A stretch of 64,000 nt of DNA, from assembly GCA_009731375.1 (NCBI GenBank), contig BJOX01000123.1:126530-190529 (forward strand), written 5' to 3'. Shown here one piece after another: positions 23,554 to 32,536 of this stretch; positions within the stretch are counted from its first letter, which is position 1; every line of letters begins with the position of its first letter. Source of the stretch: Paulinella micropora (taxonomy: Eukaryota; Cercozoa; Imbricatea; Euglyphida). The notes under the pieces were generated by a model. The model worked only from the letters and a program-made list of their open reading frames with translations. It was not told where the DNA came from and made no database searches. Made by a program: the position numbers and the translations under genes.

Positions 23554-23896
23554 TACAACTAGACTTCACAGACCACCACCTATTATGGATATGGATGGCG
23601 AACTAACTCCAGAATTAAAGTCTCGTGTTCTTGAAGTAGAACTAAAGACTGAGGAGAAAAAAATAGAGCACGAATTAGAGGATAACTGGTCGTGCTGTTG
23701 TATGAAAAATAGACCAACCGACAGCCGAATGATTAAGTATCTATTTCAAATGATGATTATAATAGCAATCATCACGATTTGCTTAATAAAACTCGCTAAA
23801 AATAACATGCCTTGTGAGCAGGCTAATGTATATGTCGGAATTTTAACACTCTTGATTGGTATCGTGCTTCCATCGCCCTCTAGTTCAAAGAAGTGA
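23543..23896 (+). CDS. PLV small membrane protein, two transmembrane segments, 117 aa
   Basis: The ATG at 23,543 overlaps the end of the fibre gene by 11 bases. The soluble acidic N-terminal half ends in a CCC motif (NWSCCCMKN). Two hydrophobic segments follow, at about 67-85 (YLFQMMIIIAIITICLI) and 95-110 (VYVGILTLLIGIVLP), then a Ser/Lys tail. It may be an inner-membrane or entry-related virion protein, as small membrane proteins are frequent in this virus group. No specific family recognised. Confidence 0.65.
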   Translation: MSNNTTRLHRPPPIMDMDGELTPELKSRVLEVELKTEEKKIEHELEDNWSCCCMKNRPTDSRMIKYLFQMMIIIAIITICLIKLAKNNMPCEQANVYVGILTLLIGIVLPSPSSSKK

Positions 23897-24151
23897 GCAT
23901 TCGTATATATGTGTCATATACCATCTATTATCACCATCACAAATTAAAGGCATTGCTTCATCAAAACTAACACACCAATCACTAAAAGGTTTATACACAC
24001 ATTTAAATTTAGTATCTATACCTTTTTGAATACAATAAACACAACTTATATTCTTTTTTTCACTTATCAGTGAGTAAAAGTCGCAGGCAGTCCGCGACAT
24101 AGCAAATCTCCAACAAGTTGGAGATAACACGAAAAGCAGTATTAACAACAT
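23885..24151 (-). CDS. possible PLV small cysteine-rich secreted or membrane protein, 88 aa
   Basis: The frame starts at 24,151 with a hydrophobic signal-like segment (MLLILLFVLSPTCW) and then has eight further cysteines. It abuts the end of the upstream minus-strand gene (shared position 24,151) and overlaps the convergent membrane-protein gene by 12 bases. Its 5' part contains the 20-bp inverted repeat at 24,106-24,125. Compact spacing supports a real gene, but no homology is recognised. Confidence 0.45.
   Translation of the reverse strand: MLLILLFVLSPTCWRFAMSRTACDFYSLISEKKNISCVYCIQKGIDTKFKCVYKPFSDWCVSFDEAMPLICDGDNRWYMTHIYECSLL
24106..24125. repeat. 20-bp inverted repeat, copy 2
   Basis: Identical to 15,059-15,078. 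It lies at the 5' end of the small minus-strand ORF at 23,885-24,151. Confidence 0.7.
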
Positions 24152-24369
24152 TATATATTATCTTTCTCTTTAATTATATTATTATAAATTGCCTCTCGTT
24201 GCTTATCTGATAGCGGTAAGCGGTAAAGTATATTTTCAGGTTTTCTAAAAATGTTGGGGTTTCTATTCACCAAATTCTGAGTGATGCGGATTTGGTCAAT
24301 TTCCTTCCCTAGCCGTTCCAACTCTTCAAGTTGTCGCTCGTCTTTGCTTTTTTCTTTTTTATTTTCCAT
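24151..24369 (-). CDS. PLV small charged helical protein, 72 aa
   Basis: Starts at 24,369, directly next to the palindromic promoter motif at 24,372-24,390. The Lys/Glu-rich helix (MENKKEKSKDERQLEELERL) is followed by a more polar region with RLPLSDKQREAIYNN. Unrecognised. Divergent from the PLA2-containing gene, with which it appears to share a promoter. Confidence 0.6.
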   Translation of the reverse strand: MENKKEKSKDERQLEELERLGKEIDQIRITQNLVNRNPNIFRKPENILYRLPLSDKQREAIYNNIIKEKDNI

Positions 24370-24371
24370 CC

Positions 24372-24390
24372 TATCTTATATTATAAGATA
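24372..24390. promoter_or_regulatory. palindromic divergent promoter motif
   Basis: A perfect 9+1+9 palindrome (tatcttata-t-tataagata) lies three bases from the minus-strand start at 24,369 and upstream of the plus-strand gene that emerges from the gap. The same motif lies between the divergent genes at 34,195 and 34,269. Confidence 0.6.
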
Positions 24391-24590
24391 TATAANNNNN
24401 NNNNNNNNNNNNNNNNNNNNNNNNNNNNNNNNNNNNNNNNNNNNNNNNNNNNNNNNNNNNNNNNNNNNNNNNNNNNNNNNNNNNNNNNNNNNNNNNNNNN
24501 NNNNNNNNNNNNNNNNNNNNNNNNNNNNNNNNNNNNNNNNNNNNNNNNNNNNNNNNNNNNNNNNNNNNNNNNNNNNNNNNNNNNNNNNNN

Positions 24591-27446
24591 GAAGATTTAA
24601 AAGACAGGATTAGTGCATTGGACAATAAACAAGCAATTTATGTAAACATGAATTACGATGAACTGAAAGCACACCTTCAAGACGATGGTGTTGATATGAA
24701 AGAATTTGAAAGAAAACACGGAACTGCCCCTATGAACGAACAAATGATTGAAATGCGAAAATTGGCAATGGCTACCGATAAATATGATATAATGCACATA
24801 GAACACAATATCCAGCAAATGAAGCGTGATATAGCACAATTGGTAAAACAAGAATATAAAGAAGAAGCCTTAAAACGATTAACTGATAAAGGCTTAACGT
24901 ATATGAAAAACAAAGCCAACAAAGACAAAACTCGTCCAATACGAAGAGAGGATAGAAAGCAAGCGGAGCAAGATTACAAAGAATGGAAAGAAAACCGAGA
25001 AGAGTGGGAGAGAAAACACCCAGATGATGCTTCAATAGAAGCACAGGTAGGCGACGAACACAAGATGCTTGTGCCACGAATAGGTAATGACCCCCGAAGT
25101 GTAGAAAGATTTGTTAATGCTATTATTAGAAGTATTCAAGAGATAATTATGAGCCCCAGACTTAATAGATTACTTAACCTTGCTACAGGTGTTGGGCGAT
25201 ATGGTGTGAACAGGATAATTTGGGGGAAGGTATTGAGATTAATTGCCAACAATCCACAACTACGTGCGATGAATGTTGGATTACTTGGAAGAAGAAGATC
25301 AGATGCTTTAAATACCATTTTGCTAGCACTAGCAGGAAATGAAGCGCCAGAGAGATTGGGTTTGCCTCCGCCTGACCCTCGTTTAATTGCGACGGGACAG
25401 CAAAGAATAGGTGATTATGTGTTGAAGGATATGCTGACAAGATTAGGGTTACAGATATCAACAATGATGGCATGGCAGACATTTAAAAGCGGTGTTGAAA
25501 CCACTGCAAAGGTTGGTTTTGGCGCATTTCTACATCACATATACATGACATGGTCTGCTCAACCAGATGCTCTCATTAAATTAGAAGAAGAACGAACTCA
25601 TACTACTGGAAGTAATTATAATGGTGGGGGCACACGAGTGGAAAGCCGTCTTCAATTAGAAGATAGAACTCGCGGTAAGTTTCCTTACATTCTCCCAGCA
25701 GATGCTTTGGATTTAGTTGCTTTTGAACATGATTTATTGTATGCTACTGGTGATAAAAATGTCCAAAACTTCGCCGACCAACGATACTTTGATAGAATTA
25801 CCAATATGAGCGATTATCTAACGAGTAATGGATTGGCTACGGCCGAAGTTGCCAAGAGTATTTCTGACAATTACAACTCAAGGTTTTCAAAAGCAGATAT
25901 ATCTAAAATGGCATTACAAGCACAAGGGAGAGTCCGCAGTGGAGTATCATATTTGGACGCGATGAAATTCTGGAAAACTATTAAATTAACACCTCCAGAT
26001 GCGAAATACAATGCTTTTATACACAATGTAGACCAAACATTAAATTCTATGATTGGGGTTATGAATAATGTGGGCAGTTTTGATAAAGACACTAACTTTA
26101 AAGTAAATAAAATAACCAATCCTGCTACATTCAGCAAACAATATGAAAACTTGGTGAATTCGTTTAATCAAATGGTGAAATCACAAGAAAAAGCGGATGG
26201 TGTGAAAGGATATTCTCTTATCGCACCAGCAAATGAAACTACAATTAATAATTTTATAGAAAAAATAAATACAAAAGATATTCCACCAAGTATAGAAAAA
26301 GATATAAATCTTAGTGTTGAAGTCCCGATCGCATACTCAGACGATATGGTAGTAGCACCCAATTTGGATTTAATCGGACTGGGCAATAACTTGACTATAC
26401 TTGATGATAAAGGTGCCCAAAAGAGGTACTTAAAGGGATTTGTTAAATCGTTGAAAGAGAAAACTGGAAAGAAAATTAAACTTTCTAATTATGACGATCC
26501 AAAAGTTGGATGGGAAGAGGCCATTAAACAGGCACTAAATCAAGGTGCTAGTATATCAGACGTAGCAGATGCGGATGATATTTTGGATAAGAGAATTTAC
26601 GAAGAAATGCGGGGTAAATTAACTCCAGACCAAATGAAGCAATTGGAGGATTTAGAATTGAAGGATAGTCAAGTTGAAAAAACTAATCCACCGCAAGCAA
26701 CACCAGCACCGCAAACTATGCCACCGCAAGCAACACTCGCACCACCGCAAGCAACACCCGCACCATTGCAAGCAATGCCAGCACCCGCACCCGCACCATT
26801 GCCAGTGCCACTAGTGCCAAGAACAGGCGGATTTGTTGAAGAACCAGTCCAACCGCCACAGACTGATATAAAAAACGAAGAACAACCAAATGTTGCCAAT
26901 GACCAAATGGTAGATAGTATGAGAAGCATTGATAAACTTGTTGATAAAATTATGGGTAAATCGCCCGAGGATGAAAGAGAAGATATGTTAGCACTTATCC
27001 GTTTTCTTATGCCAAGCGACCAAAATGGAGGTATCGGCACTTCAAAAACTAATCCACTTATTGAAGGTAATGAACAAAGACGCGATCGTATGCTGGCAAC
27101 TAAAAATGATTTTGAATTGTTAGATAACACAATCTACAACAACACAAACAACAATTTTATGCTTAATAGATACAATAGAGCCGTTATTCAACAACGAATG
27201 AGAGAGACACGAGAATTACCAAAAATGAAGCGCAAACTAACACGAAACTTCTCAGCGGAAATCCCGCGACAAGTTCAAACTCGTCCAGAAAGAAAAGATT
27301 TTAAACCGCTCGTCAATCCTCCAAGTAATTATGCTTTTGGTAGTCCTTACTCTCCTTATTTCTATAATTATGCTTCACCACCTCAACCATTTGGTGCCGA
27401 ATATGATAATTATAGATATAATCCAAACTATTTTCAAAACCCATAA
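24591..27446 (+). CDS. PLV large virion protein with phospholipase A2 signature (5' end in gap)
   Basis: The frame is open from the gap edge, so the true start lies in 24,396-24,590. Residues here count from codon 24,618. A charged coiled-coil N-terminus is followed by a hydrophobic, helical middle. Then comes a parvovirus VP1-type PLA2 signature: calcium-loop-like YNGGGT (334-339), DLVAFEHDLLY with D365, A368, the His371-Asp372 pair and Tyr375, and FAD with D387. After a helical region there is a Pro/Ala/Gln linker (about 26,690-26,820). The C-terminus ends in an aromatic, Asn/Pro/Tyr-rich tail (SPYSPYFYNYA). Its place before the ATPase and capsid genes suggests a virion component, with the lipase helping membrane passage by analogy to parvoviruses. 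The family assignment is by motif only. Confidence 0.75.
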   Translation, partial: EDLKDRISALDNKQAIYVNMNYDELKAHLQDDGVDMKEFERKHGTAPMNEQMIEMRKLAMATDKYDIMHIEHNIQQMKRDIAQLVKQEYKEEALKRLTDKGLTYMKNKANKDKTRPIRREDRKQAEQDYKEWKENREEWERKHPDDASIEAQVGDEHKMLVPRIGNDPRSVERFVNAIIRSIQEIIMSPRLNRLLNLATGVGRYGVNRIIWGKVLRLIANNPQLRAMNVGLLGRRRSDALNTILLALAGNEAPERLGLPPPDPRLIATGQQRIGDYVLKDMLTRLGLQISTMMAWQTFKSGVETTAKVGFGAFLHHIYMTWSAQPDALIKLEEERTHTTGSNYNGGGTRVESRLQLEDRTRGKFPYILPADALDLVAFEHDLLYATGDKNVQNFADQRYFDRITNMSDYLTSNGLATAEVAKSISDNYNSRFSKADISKMALQAQGRVRSGVSYLDAMKFWKTIKLTPPDAKYNAFIHNVDQTLNSMIGVMNNVGSFDKDTNFKVNKITNPATFSKQYENLVNSFNQMVKSQEKADGVKGYSLIAPANETTINNFIEKINTKDIPPSIEKDINLSVEVPIAYSDDMVVAPNLDLIGLGNNLTILDDKGAQKRYLKGFVKSLKEKTGKKIKLSNYDDPKVGWEEAIKQALNQGASISDVADADDILDKRIYEEMRGKLTPDQMKQLEDLELKDSQVEKTNPPQATPAPQTMPPQATLAPPQATPAPLQAMPAPAPAPLPVPLVPRTGGFVEEPVQPPQTDIKNEEQPNVANDQMVDSMRSIDKLVDKIMGKSPEDEREDMLALIRFLMPSDQNGGIGTSKTNPLIEGNEQRRDRMLATKNDFELLDNTIYNNTNNNFMLNRYNRAVIQQRMRETRELPKMKRKLTRNFSAEIPRQVQTRPERKDFKPLVNPPSNYAFGSPYSPYFYNYASPPQPFGAEYDNYRYNPNYFQNP

Positions 27447-27474
27447 TATAAGAAAAGTTATAATATAAGATTGG

Positions 27475-28377
27475 ATGCCTAAATCTATACGTAAAGGATT
27501 AATAGCAAACAAGTTGCCACGAAAAACACTTTTGAAGCAAAATCTGGAGAAAACCAACATAGAAAAAGCACACGAGGAATTTACTATTGACAGGCCAGTA
27601 ATAACAGAGTTAGATAGCAAAAAACCGCCCAAATTTCATAATGACTTAGAAATACAACCGATTAAAACACAACGAGATAGTGTCAAACTGCTTGCTATTC
27701 AAGAAGAAGGGATATTGCCAGCAATGGGGACTATGGTTATATGCGCCAGCACTGGCGGTGGTAAATCAGTTATGATTTGTAATCTACTCGCCAAAAAGAA
27801 CATGTTGAAAGGGTTTTATGATAGAATAGTAGTATTTTGTTTAAGCCCGTGCCCGATTTTAGAAGACACTCTCAAGTTAAAAAAAGAAGACATAATCAAA
27901 GAAGACCGCCCAGAACTAATGCGCGAAATATTAACTAAACAAAAAGAACTGATTAAGACGAAAGGTTTTAAGAAAGCACCAAAGATATTATTGTTATTGG
28001 ATGACATCGCACAAAGTAAGACTTTTCTTAAGTCAGAAGTGCTCACAGAGTTGTTTTTCGCTTCAACACACGCCAAAGTATCCGTGTGGGTCGCAACTCA
28101 AAGTTATACACAACTTCCGCGACGAGTAAGAATTAATTGCCATTGGATGATTATTTTTAACGGAGTGAGGCGGAGCGAACTTGACAGACTGGCAGATGAA
28201 TATGAAAGCCCTTTTCTCACCAAAAAAGAATTTTACAATATGGTTAAATATGCTACGGCAGAACCTTATTCATTTCTGGCAATTAACAATACTGCTAGTG
28301 ATAGAACAGCCCAATTTAGAAAGAATTTCTCCACAATATTACGACTAAACAAGGACAGAGATATGACCAATTTATAA
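27475..28377 (+). CDS. PLV genome-packaging ATPase (A32/FtsK-HerA type), 300 aa
   Basis: Starts at the ATG at 27,475 after 'ttataatataagattgg'. Walker A is CASTGGGKS (K97, S98) and Walker B is ILLLLDDIA (D176, D177), followed by the conserved Gln of WVATQSY near residue 205 and an arginine-containing FNGVRRSELDRL. The length of about 300 residues and the lack of extra domains match the A32-like ATPases that pump DNA into capsids of PLVs, virophages and giant viruses. Intact, between the PLA2 protein and the morphogenesis genes. Confidence 0.93.
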   Translation: MPKSIRKGLIANKLPRKTLLKQNLEKTNIEKAHEEFTIDRPVITELDSKKPPKFHNDLEIQPIKTQRDSVKLLAIQEEGILPAMGTMVICASTGGGKSVMICNLLAKKNMLKGFYDRIVVFCLSPCPILEDTLKLKKEDIIKEDRPELMREILTKQKELIKTKGFKKAPKILLLLDDIAQSKTFLKSEVLTELFFASTHAKVSVWVATQSYTQLPRRVRINCHWMIIFNGVRRSELDRLADEYESPFLTKKEFYNMVKYATAEPYSFLAINNTASDRTAQFRKNFSTILRLNKDRDMTNL

Positions 28378-28419
28378 ACTAATTCAATTAAAAAGTTTTT
28401 TTGTTCATAATAATATAAT

Positions 28420-29007
28420 ATGTCAGCACAGAAACTATATGCGACCCCTTATCATCAAGCAATGTCAATTTGGTATAAAGAATATGGACAAGGCAAACTC
28501 ACAACAATTCGTAAGGGAACACCCGAACATGTGGCAATCAAAAAAATAGAAGAAGATATCAAGAGTGGCAAGATTAAAAGTCTAATCCGTCCAAAAGCAC
28601 CTAGGGCAAAGAAAACACTTAACGAACCTATTGCTAGTGGGCAACCAGACCAAGTGCCAAATGAAGCATTGAAAAGAAAAGCACCAGACATAGCATCGGC
28701 GAATAATTCATCTCCCGAACCAAATGCCAAACCTGTTGAAATGTCTCCAGCACCTAATGTTGAACATTCTTTGCCAAAGTCCGTCAATCCAACTCCTGTT
28801 TCTGTGCCAAAACAAACTACTACAACACCAGCAAGTAAGATAGAAGCGATAGAAGATGCTTCTAAGGAAACTCCACCAACTAAAAAAGTTGCGCAAACTA
28901 GCGACAATGACGTAAATCAAGCCATCGCGGATTTAATGAAAATAAAAGAGGAAAGAATTACACACAAGAATTTACAAATTATGAAAAAAATAATTAGAGG
29001 AGAATAA
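28420..29007 (+). CDS. PLV basic protein with Pro/Ala/Thr linker, 195 aa
   Basis: A 60-residue basic N-terminal module (YATPYHQAMSIWYKEYGQG...RPKAPRAKKT) is followed by a low-complexity Pro/Ser/Thr/Lys linker and a short C-terminal helix (DVNQAIADLMKIKEER). It lies between ATPase and MCP in the same direction, so it is likely a virion or scaffold protein. Unrecognised. Confidence 0.65.
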   Translation: MSAQKLYATPYHQAMSIWYKEYGQGKLTTIRKGTPEHVAIKKIEEDIKSGKIKSLIRPKAPRAKKTLNEPIASGQPDQVPNEALKRKAPDIASANNSSPEPNAKPVEMSPAPNVEHSLPKSVNPTPVSVPKQTTTTPASKIEAIEDASKETPPTKKVAQTSDNDVNQAIADLMKIKEERITHKNLQIMKKIIRGE

Positions 29008-29030
29008 AATAATTATTATTTATATATATA

Positions 29031-29429
29031 ATGATTAAAAACTCAAGTGTTTCTATGCGATTGTCAAATGGATTTATTGACAAGATGAATGAAGCAAACC
29101 GACCTAAAAGTGATGGATTTCAACTAAATCAGTTTGAATTGTGGAGTAGTCATGGTGCTCCATTAGTTAATCAACCATTAACCGAATTTGGCGATTTAGT
29201 CCCACACAAGTCTTCTACTATTCAAAACACATTAACAGACATTTCTGATAGCAAAGAAAATGGGGATGTTGTTGATTTGGACACCGCTGTTAGCAGTTTG
29301 GCTTATTTAAAGAAAGCGGTTCAAAATGCTGAGGCAAGAGAGTTTCAATTGACTTCACCACAAGATGCGAGACTTGACAATATACAAAAATCAGTTGATA
29401 TTATTAAACAATCCGTTTCAGGTGAATAA
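29031..29429 (+). CDS. PLV protein of unknown function upstream of MCP, 132 aa
   Basis: Preceded by 'atttatatatataatg'. Polar protein with LDTAVSSLAYLKKAVQNAEARE and a C-terminal helix (RLDNIQKSVDIIKQS). No known motif. Position in the capsid gene cluster suggests a structural or assembly role. Confidence 0.6.
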   Translation: MIKNSSVSMRLSNGFIDKMNEANRPKSDGFQLNQFELWSSHGAPLVNQPLTEFGDLVPHKSSTIQNTLTDISDSKENGDVVDLDTAVSSLAYLKKAVQNAEAREFQLTSPQDARLDNIQKSVDIIKQSVSGE

Positions 29430-29499
29430 ATAATTATTTTTAATTTCTATTATTATTTTTTTAGTATAGTAGCACCACCTCACAAGCACACACAAAAAA

Positions 29500-30927
29500 A
29501 TGGAAGGAAAGGATTCTAAAAATACTGAGGAGTTGATGACCCTCAACAACCTCAGATATGAGTTGCCAGCAAATCTAGCACTCACTGAGCAGGGGAGTAT
29601 CTTTAAGAAGAACTTCGCCGACAAGCAGACTTATACCAGTGCGTCGGGGACTGAAATGATTTTTACACTACAGGCAAGCACTGATTTTGTCTATGGAAAG
29701 AATTGTTATTTGTCGTTTGACATTAAAGCAGATGGATTGGTAGCCACTGATGGAAAAGATAATGTTGCTTGTGCTATTGGTTTCCAGAACACACCAGCAA
29801 CTGCTATTTTTGAAAGATTTTTGTTGGAAAGCAAGGATGGTAGCGAACTTGAACGAGTTGAAGATTTGAACAAGATGGTGCGAAATATTCTCCCGTGGCA
29901 TTATCCTTTTGATTATCGCCGACAGGCACAGATGTCTGGACAGAGAGAAAGTGTTGATGTTATGGCTAGCGTTACGGACGATGCAGTTACTTACTTTGCG
30001 GTCAATGTCCCCACTGCTGGTAGTGTTGCGACTGGCAAATATTTGAGAGTCTGTATTCCTCTTCATTACTTTTCGGGAGTGTTTAATGAAGAAACTCTCA
30101 TTCCTCCCTCTCTGATTAGTGGTATGAGGCTTCGTTTGACATTTGCCCCGCCACAGGAAGCATTGACTATTATTGGAACCACTGATGCTAAGATTCCCGC
30201 TGGATTCTCCGGATCGGCTCTCACTTTCACCATATCAAATCCTGTTATTATGTTGGAAACCTTTTCACTTGCTCCCGCCGTCCAGAGAAATATTATGGAA
30301 CAGATGGGAAGCAAGGATGGGCTTCCATACACTTATGAAACATATTATAACCAAAAAGCAAATGCTGCGACTTCGGATGATTTTAATCTTCAAGTGAATA
30401 AAGCCGTTGCGCGTGATCAGTGCTTGTATATCGTCACTCAAAATGTAATTGCGGATAATGCTAGTATTGATAACTTGGGAACGGCTCAAATGCCTTATAG
30501 ACAATATCAATGCCGTATTGGTGATTGGTATGCTCCACAGCAGAAGATGGAAATCGGAGGAAGCACCGATACTCTTGCCTCCGTTCAGCGAGGATGTGCC
30601 GAGTTGTATGCTAACAATCTCCAAGCGACTATGGGTATTCGTGATGCTTACATGTCTTCATCTGTTTCTCTTGAAAACTTTCGTAAGTATTATTCTGCTA
30701 CGGGAGTTTCCACTACTGCTACAAATGGTGGTTTTGCTACCATTATCCAGACACTCAATCAATCGCCCCACATTGGAGCATCTGGTCTTGCGGTTAATAA
30801 CTCACGAACTGCCGAAGTTACTATTCGGTATGCTTCTGATTATAACGAAAATCGTGCCATCACCGCTTGGTTGAAATATGTTAAAGTGGCGTCTATCTAC
30901 CCCAGTAGATGCGTCGTAAATGATTAA
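29500..30927 (+). CDS. PLV major capsid protein, double jelly-roll type, 475 aa
   Basis: The ATG at 29,500 follows a pyrimidine/adenine-rich leader. Length and sequence match PLV-type MCPs: early beta strands with a NLRYELPANLAL...QTYTS region, a RFLLESKDG segment, the strand-turn block IPLHYFSGVF near residue 190, then LISGMRLRLTF. A second half has alternating strands, and an acidic/aromatic C-terminus reads ITAWLKYVKVASIYPSR. Two jelly rolls stand side by side and trimerise into hexon-like capsomers. The frame is intact. The codon use is less AT-rich than in its neighbours, which fits a highly expressed gene. Confidence 0.88.
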   Translation: MEGKDSKNTEELMTLNNLRYELPANLALTEQGSIFKKNFADKQTYTSASGTEMIFTLQASTDFVYGKNCYLSFDIKADGLVATDGKDNVACAIGFQNTPATAIFERFLLESKDGSELERVEDLNKMVRNILPWHYPFDYRRQAQMSGQRESVDVMASVTDDAVTYFAVNVPTAGSVATGKYLRVCIPLHYFSGVFNEETLIPPSLISGMRLRLTFAPPQEALTIIGTTDAKIPAGFSGSALTFTISNPVIMLETFSLAPAVQRNIMEQMGSKDGLPYTYETYYNQKANAATSDDFNLQVNKAVARDQCLYIVTQNVIADNASIDNLGTAQMPYRQYQCRIGDWYAPQQKMEIGGSTDTLASVQRGCAELYANNLQATMGIRDAYMSSSVSLENFRKYYSATGVSTTATNGGFATIIQTLNQSPHIGASGLAVNNSRTAEVTIRYASDYNENRAITAWLKYVKVASIYPSRCVVND

Positions 30928-31030
30928 ATGTAAGCCTTATTTATTTAAAATCTCTCTTAGTATGTGTAGTTTAAACAAAAAAGATAAAAATAACCATATA
31001 AACATATCGCAATATACAACATAATACAAT

Positions 31031-31714
31031 ATGCCACGGGTTGGAAATTGTCAAAATGGGAAAATATATGCTATTAGGTCTCACCAAACAGATAAAATTT
31101 ACATAGGAAGCACCACACAAGAATTGTCTGCTCGTATGTCGGATCATCGCCATAATTTTAAACTCTGGGAAAAGGACGAAAACAAATATAAATATACTTC
31201 CAGTTTTGAAATAATCAAACACGAAGACGCTTATATTGAACTTTTGGAACACTACCCGTGCGAGACTTCCGATCAACTTAATAAAAGAGAAGGCGAATAT
31301 ATAAGGGAAAACAAGTGTGTAAATAAAAGAATATCTGGCAGGAGTGTGAATGAATGGCATAAAGACAATGCTGAATATGTAAAGCAACACAAACGAGAAT
31401 ATAATGAACGAAACAAAGAACATCTGGCTAAAAAGAAAAAAGAATATCGCGAGAAGCACATTGAATATTTTCAACAAATCGCTAAAGAATATAGAACCGA
31501 TAATAAAGCCAAAATAGCAGAAAGAGATAGATTATATCGTGAAAAAAACAAGGAATATCTAAACCAATTATCACGAGAAAGAGGGTCTGTTAGAGTACAA
31601 TGTGAATGTGGTGATTTTTCAAGAAAGGATAGTATTTCTAAACATAGAAAAACCAAAATTCACAAAAGAAACATGGAGGCACTTCCAATCGGTTTATGTT
31701 TGATGGGATTTTAA
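31031..31714 (+). CDS. PLV GIY-YIG endonuclease with C-terminal zinc finger, 227 aa
   Basis: The N-terminus has the GIY-YIG core: GKIYAIRS (10-17), KIYIGSTT (22-29), the catalytic-type Arg35 and a Glu in KREGEYIRE. A long lysine/tyrosine-rich repeat region (EYNERNKEHL, EYREKHIEYF, LYREKNKEYL) follows. The C-terminal finger CECGDFSRKDSISKHRKTKIHK is the same type found in the left-edge element. It is a free-standing nuclease with possible homing, recombination or anti-competitor roles. Intact, between MCP and penton-like genes. Confidence 0.88.
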   Translation: MPRVGNCQNGKIYAIRSHQTDKIYIGSTTQELSARMSDHRHNFKLWEKDENKYKYTSSFEIIKHEDAYIELLEHYPCETSDQLNKREGEYIRENKCVNKRISGRSVNEWHKDNAEYVKQHKREYNERNKEHLAKKKKEYREKHIEYFQQIAKEYRTDNKAKIAERDRLYREKNKEYLNQLSRERGSVRVQCECGDFSRKDSISKHRKTKIHKRNMEALPIGLCLMGF

Positions 31715-31749
31715 TTTAATTAGAATAATATTTTTTGCTATATATAGCA

Positions 31750-32510
31750 ATGTCATTTACGATAAGCAATCTTGAAGACGAAAAGCGAACCCGCAAAAAT
31801 TTCCTCCTTCGTGTCTCCTCAAGTGATAAAACAGAATCAAAATCCGCTTCTACTCACAATGGCCGTTTCGTCGTTGATTTACCAGCAACTGGTCGTAATA
31901 TTGATATAATCAGTGCTTATGTCGTTAAAAGTATCTCTATTCCAAATGTTTTCCCAAACATACCGAGTTATGCCAACACTCTCACATTGATTAAAACAAC
32001 TGGATCGGCTACAAAACGGCAATCGTAACAGCAAATCAATACACCATCGATACATTTATTACCGCTCTTCAAACTGCGATTAATTCAGCAATTACCCCTA
32101 ACTCCGTAGTTATAACTTTGAACTCCGTTAATAAATTGAATTTCGCTTTCACTGGTGATACGTATGCTTTTGATTACGATAATAGCACGATTAGCGACAA
32201 GATAGGACTAACTGCTGATATCTTGGCGGCGGCGAGTAGCACGATGCAATCTATTGTAAATCTAATCGGTGAAACGGCCGTTTATGTTCACAGCCGTGCT
32301 TTAAATCAGTCTGGTTTAGTTGAAGCAAATGGTAATTTCTCCGTGGTCGGTAAATGTAACTTAGATAAGCCGTATGGAGTCCAGTGCTACTTTGAGAGTT
32401 CTAATGATGTCGCCGATTATGTGCCATTTAATACGACGAAAAGTTTGAGGTCTATTGATATTGTCATTAGAAATGCGGGCGGTGAAGTGCTTGAATCCTG
32501 TCAATTTTGA
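31750..32510 (+). CDS. PLV penton-like minor capsid protein, broken by one frameshift
   Basis: The start at 31,750 follows 'tatatagca'. The first frame (MSFTISNLEDEKRTRKNF...) ends at TAA 32,026-32,028. From about 32,015 another frame carries on to TGA 32,508-32,510, consistent with loss of one base in or near the A-run at 32,013-32,016. The two parts make a protein of about 250 residues with features of PLV/virophage pentons: an N-terminal arm, RFVVDLPATGRNIDIISAYV, SISIPNVFPNI, then strands ending LRSIDIVIRNAGGEVLESC. It would form the pentameric vertex of the capsid. It may be a true mutation or an assembly indel. Confidence 0.75.
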
Positions 32511-32536
32511 AGTTTCAATTCTTCTCAAGGTGTATC

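Noticed and set aside
32507-32536. Start of the 94-aa protein at 32,507
   Set aside because: Would overlap the penton stop without a leader; the ATG at 32,537 is more likely, although the earlier one cannot be excluded.
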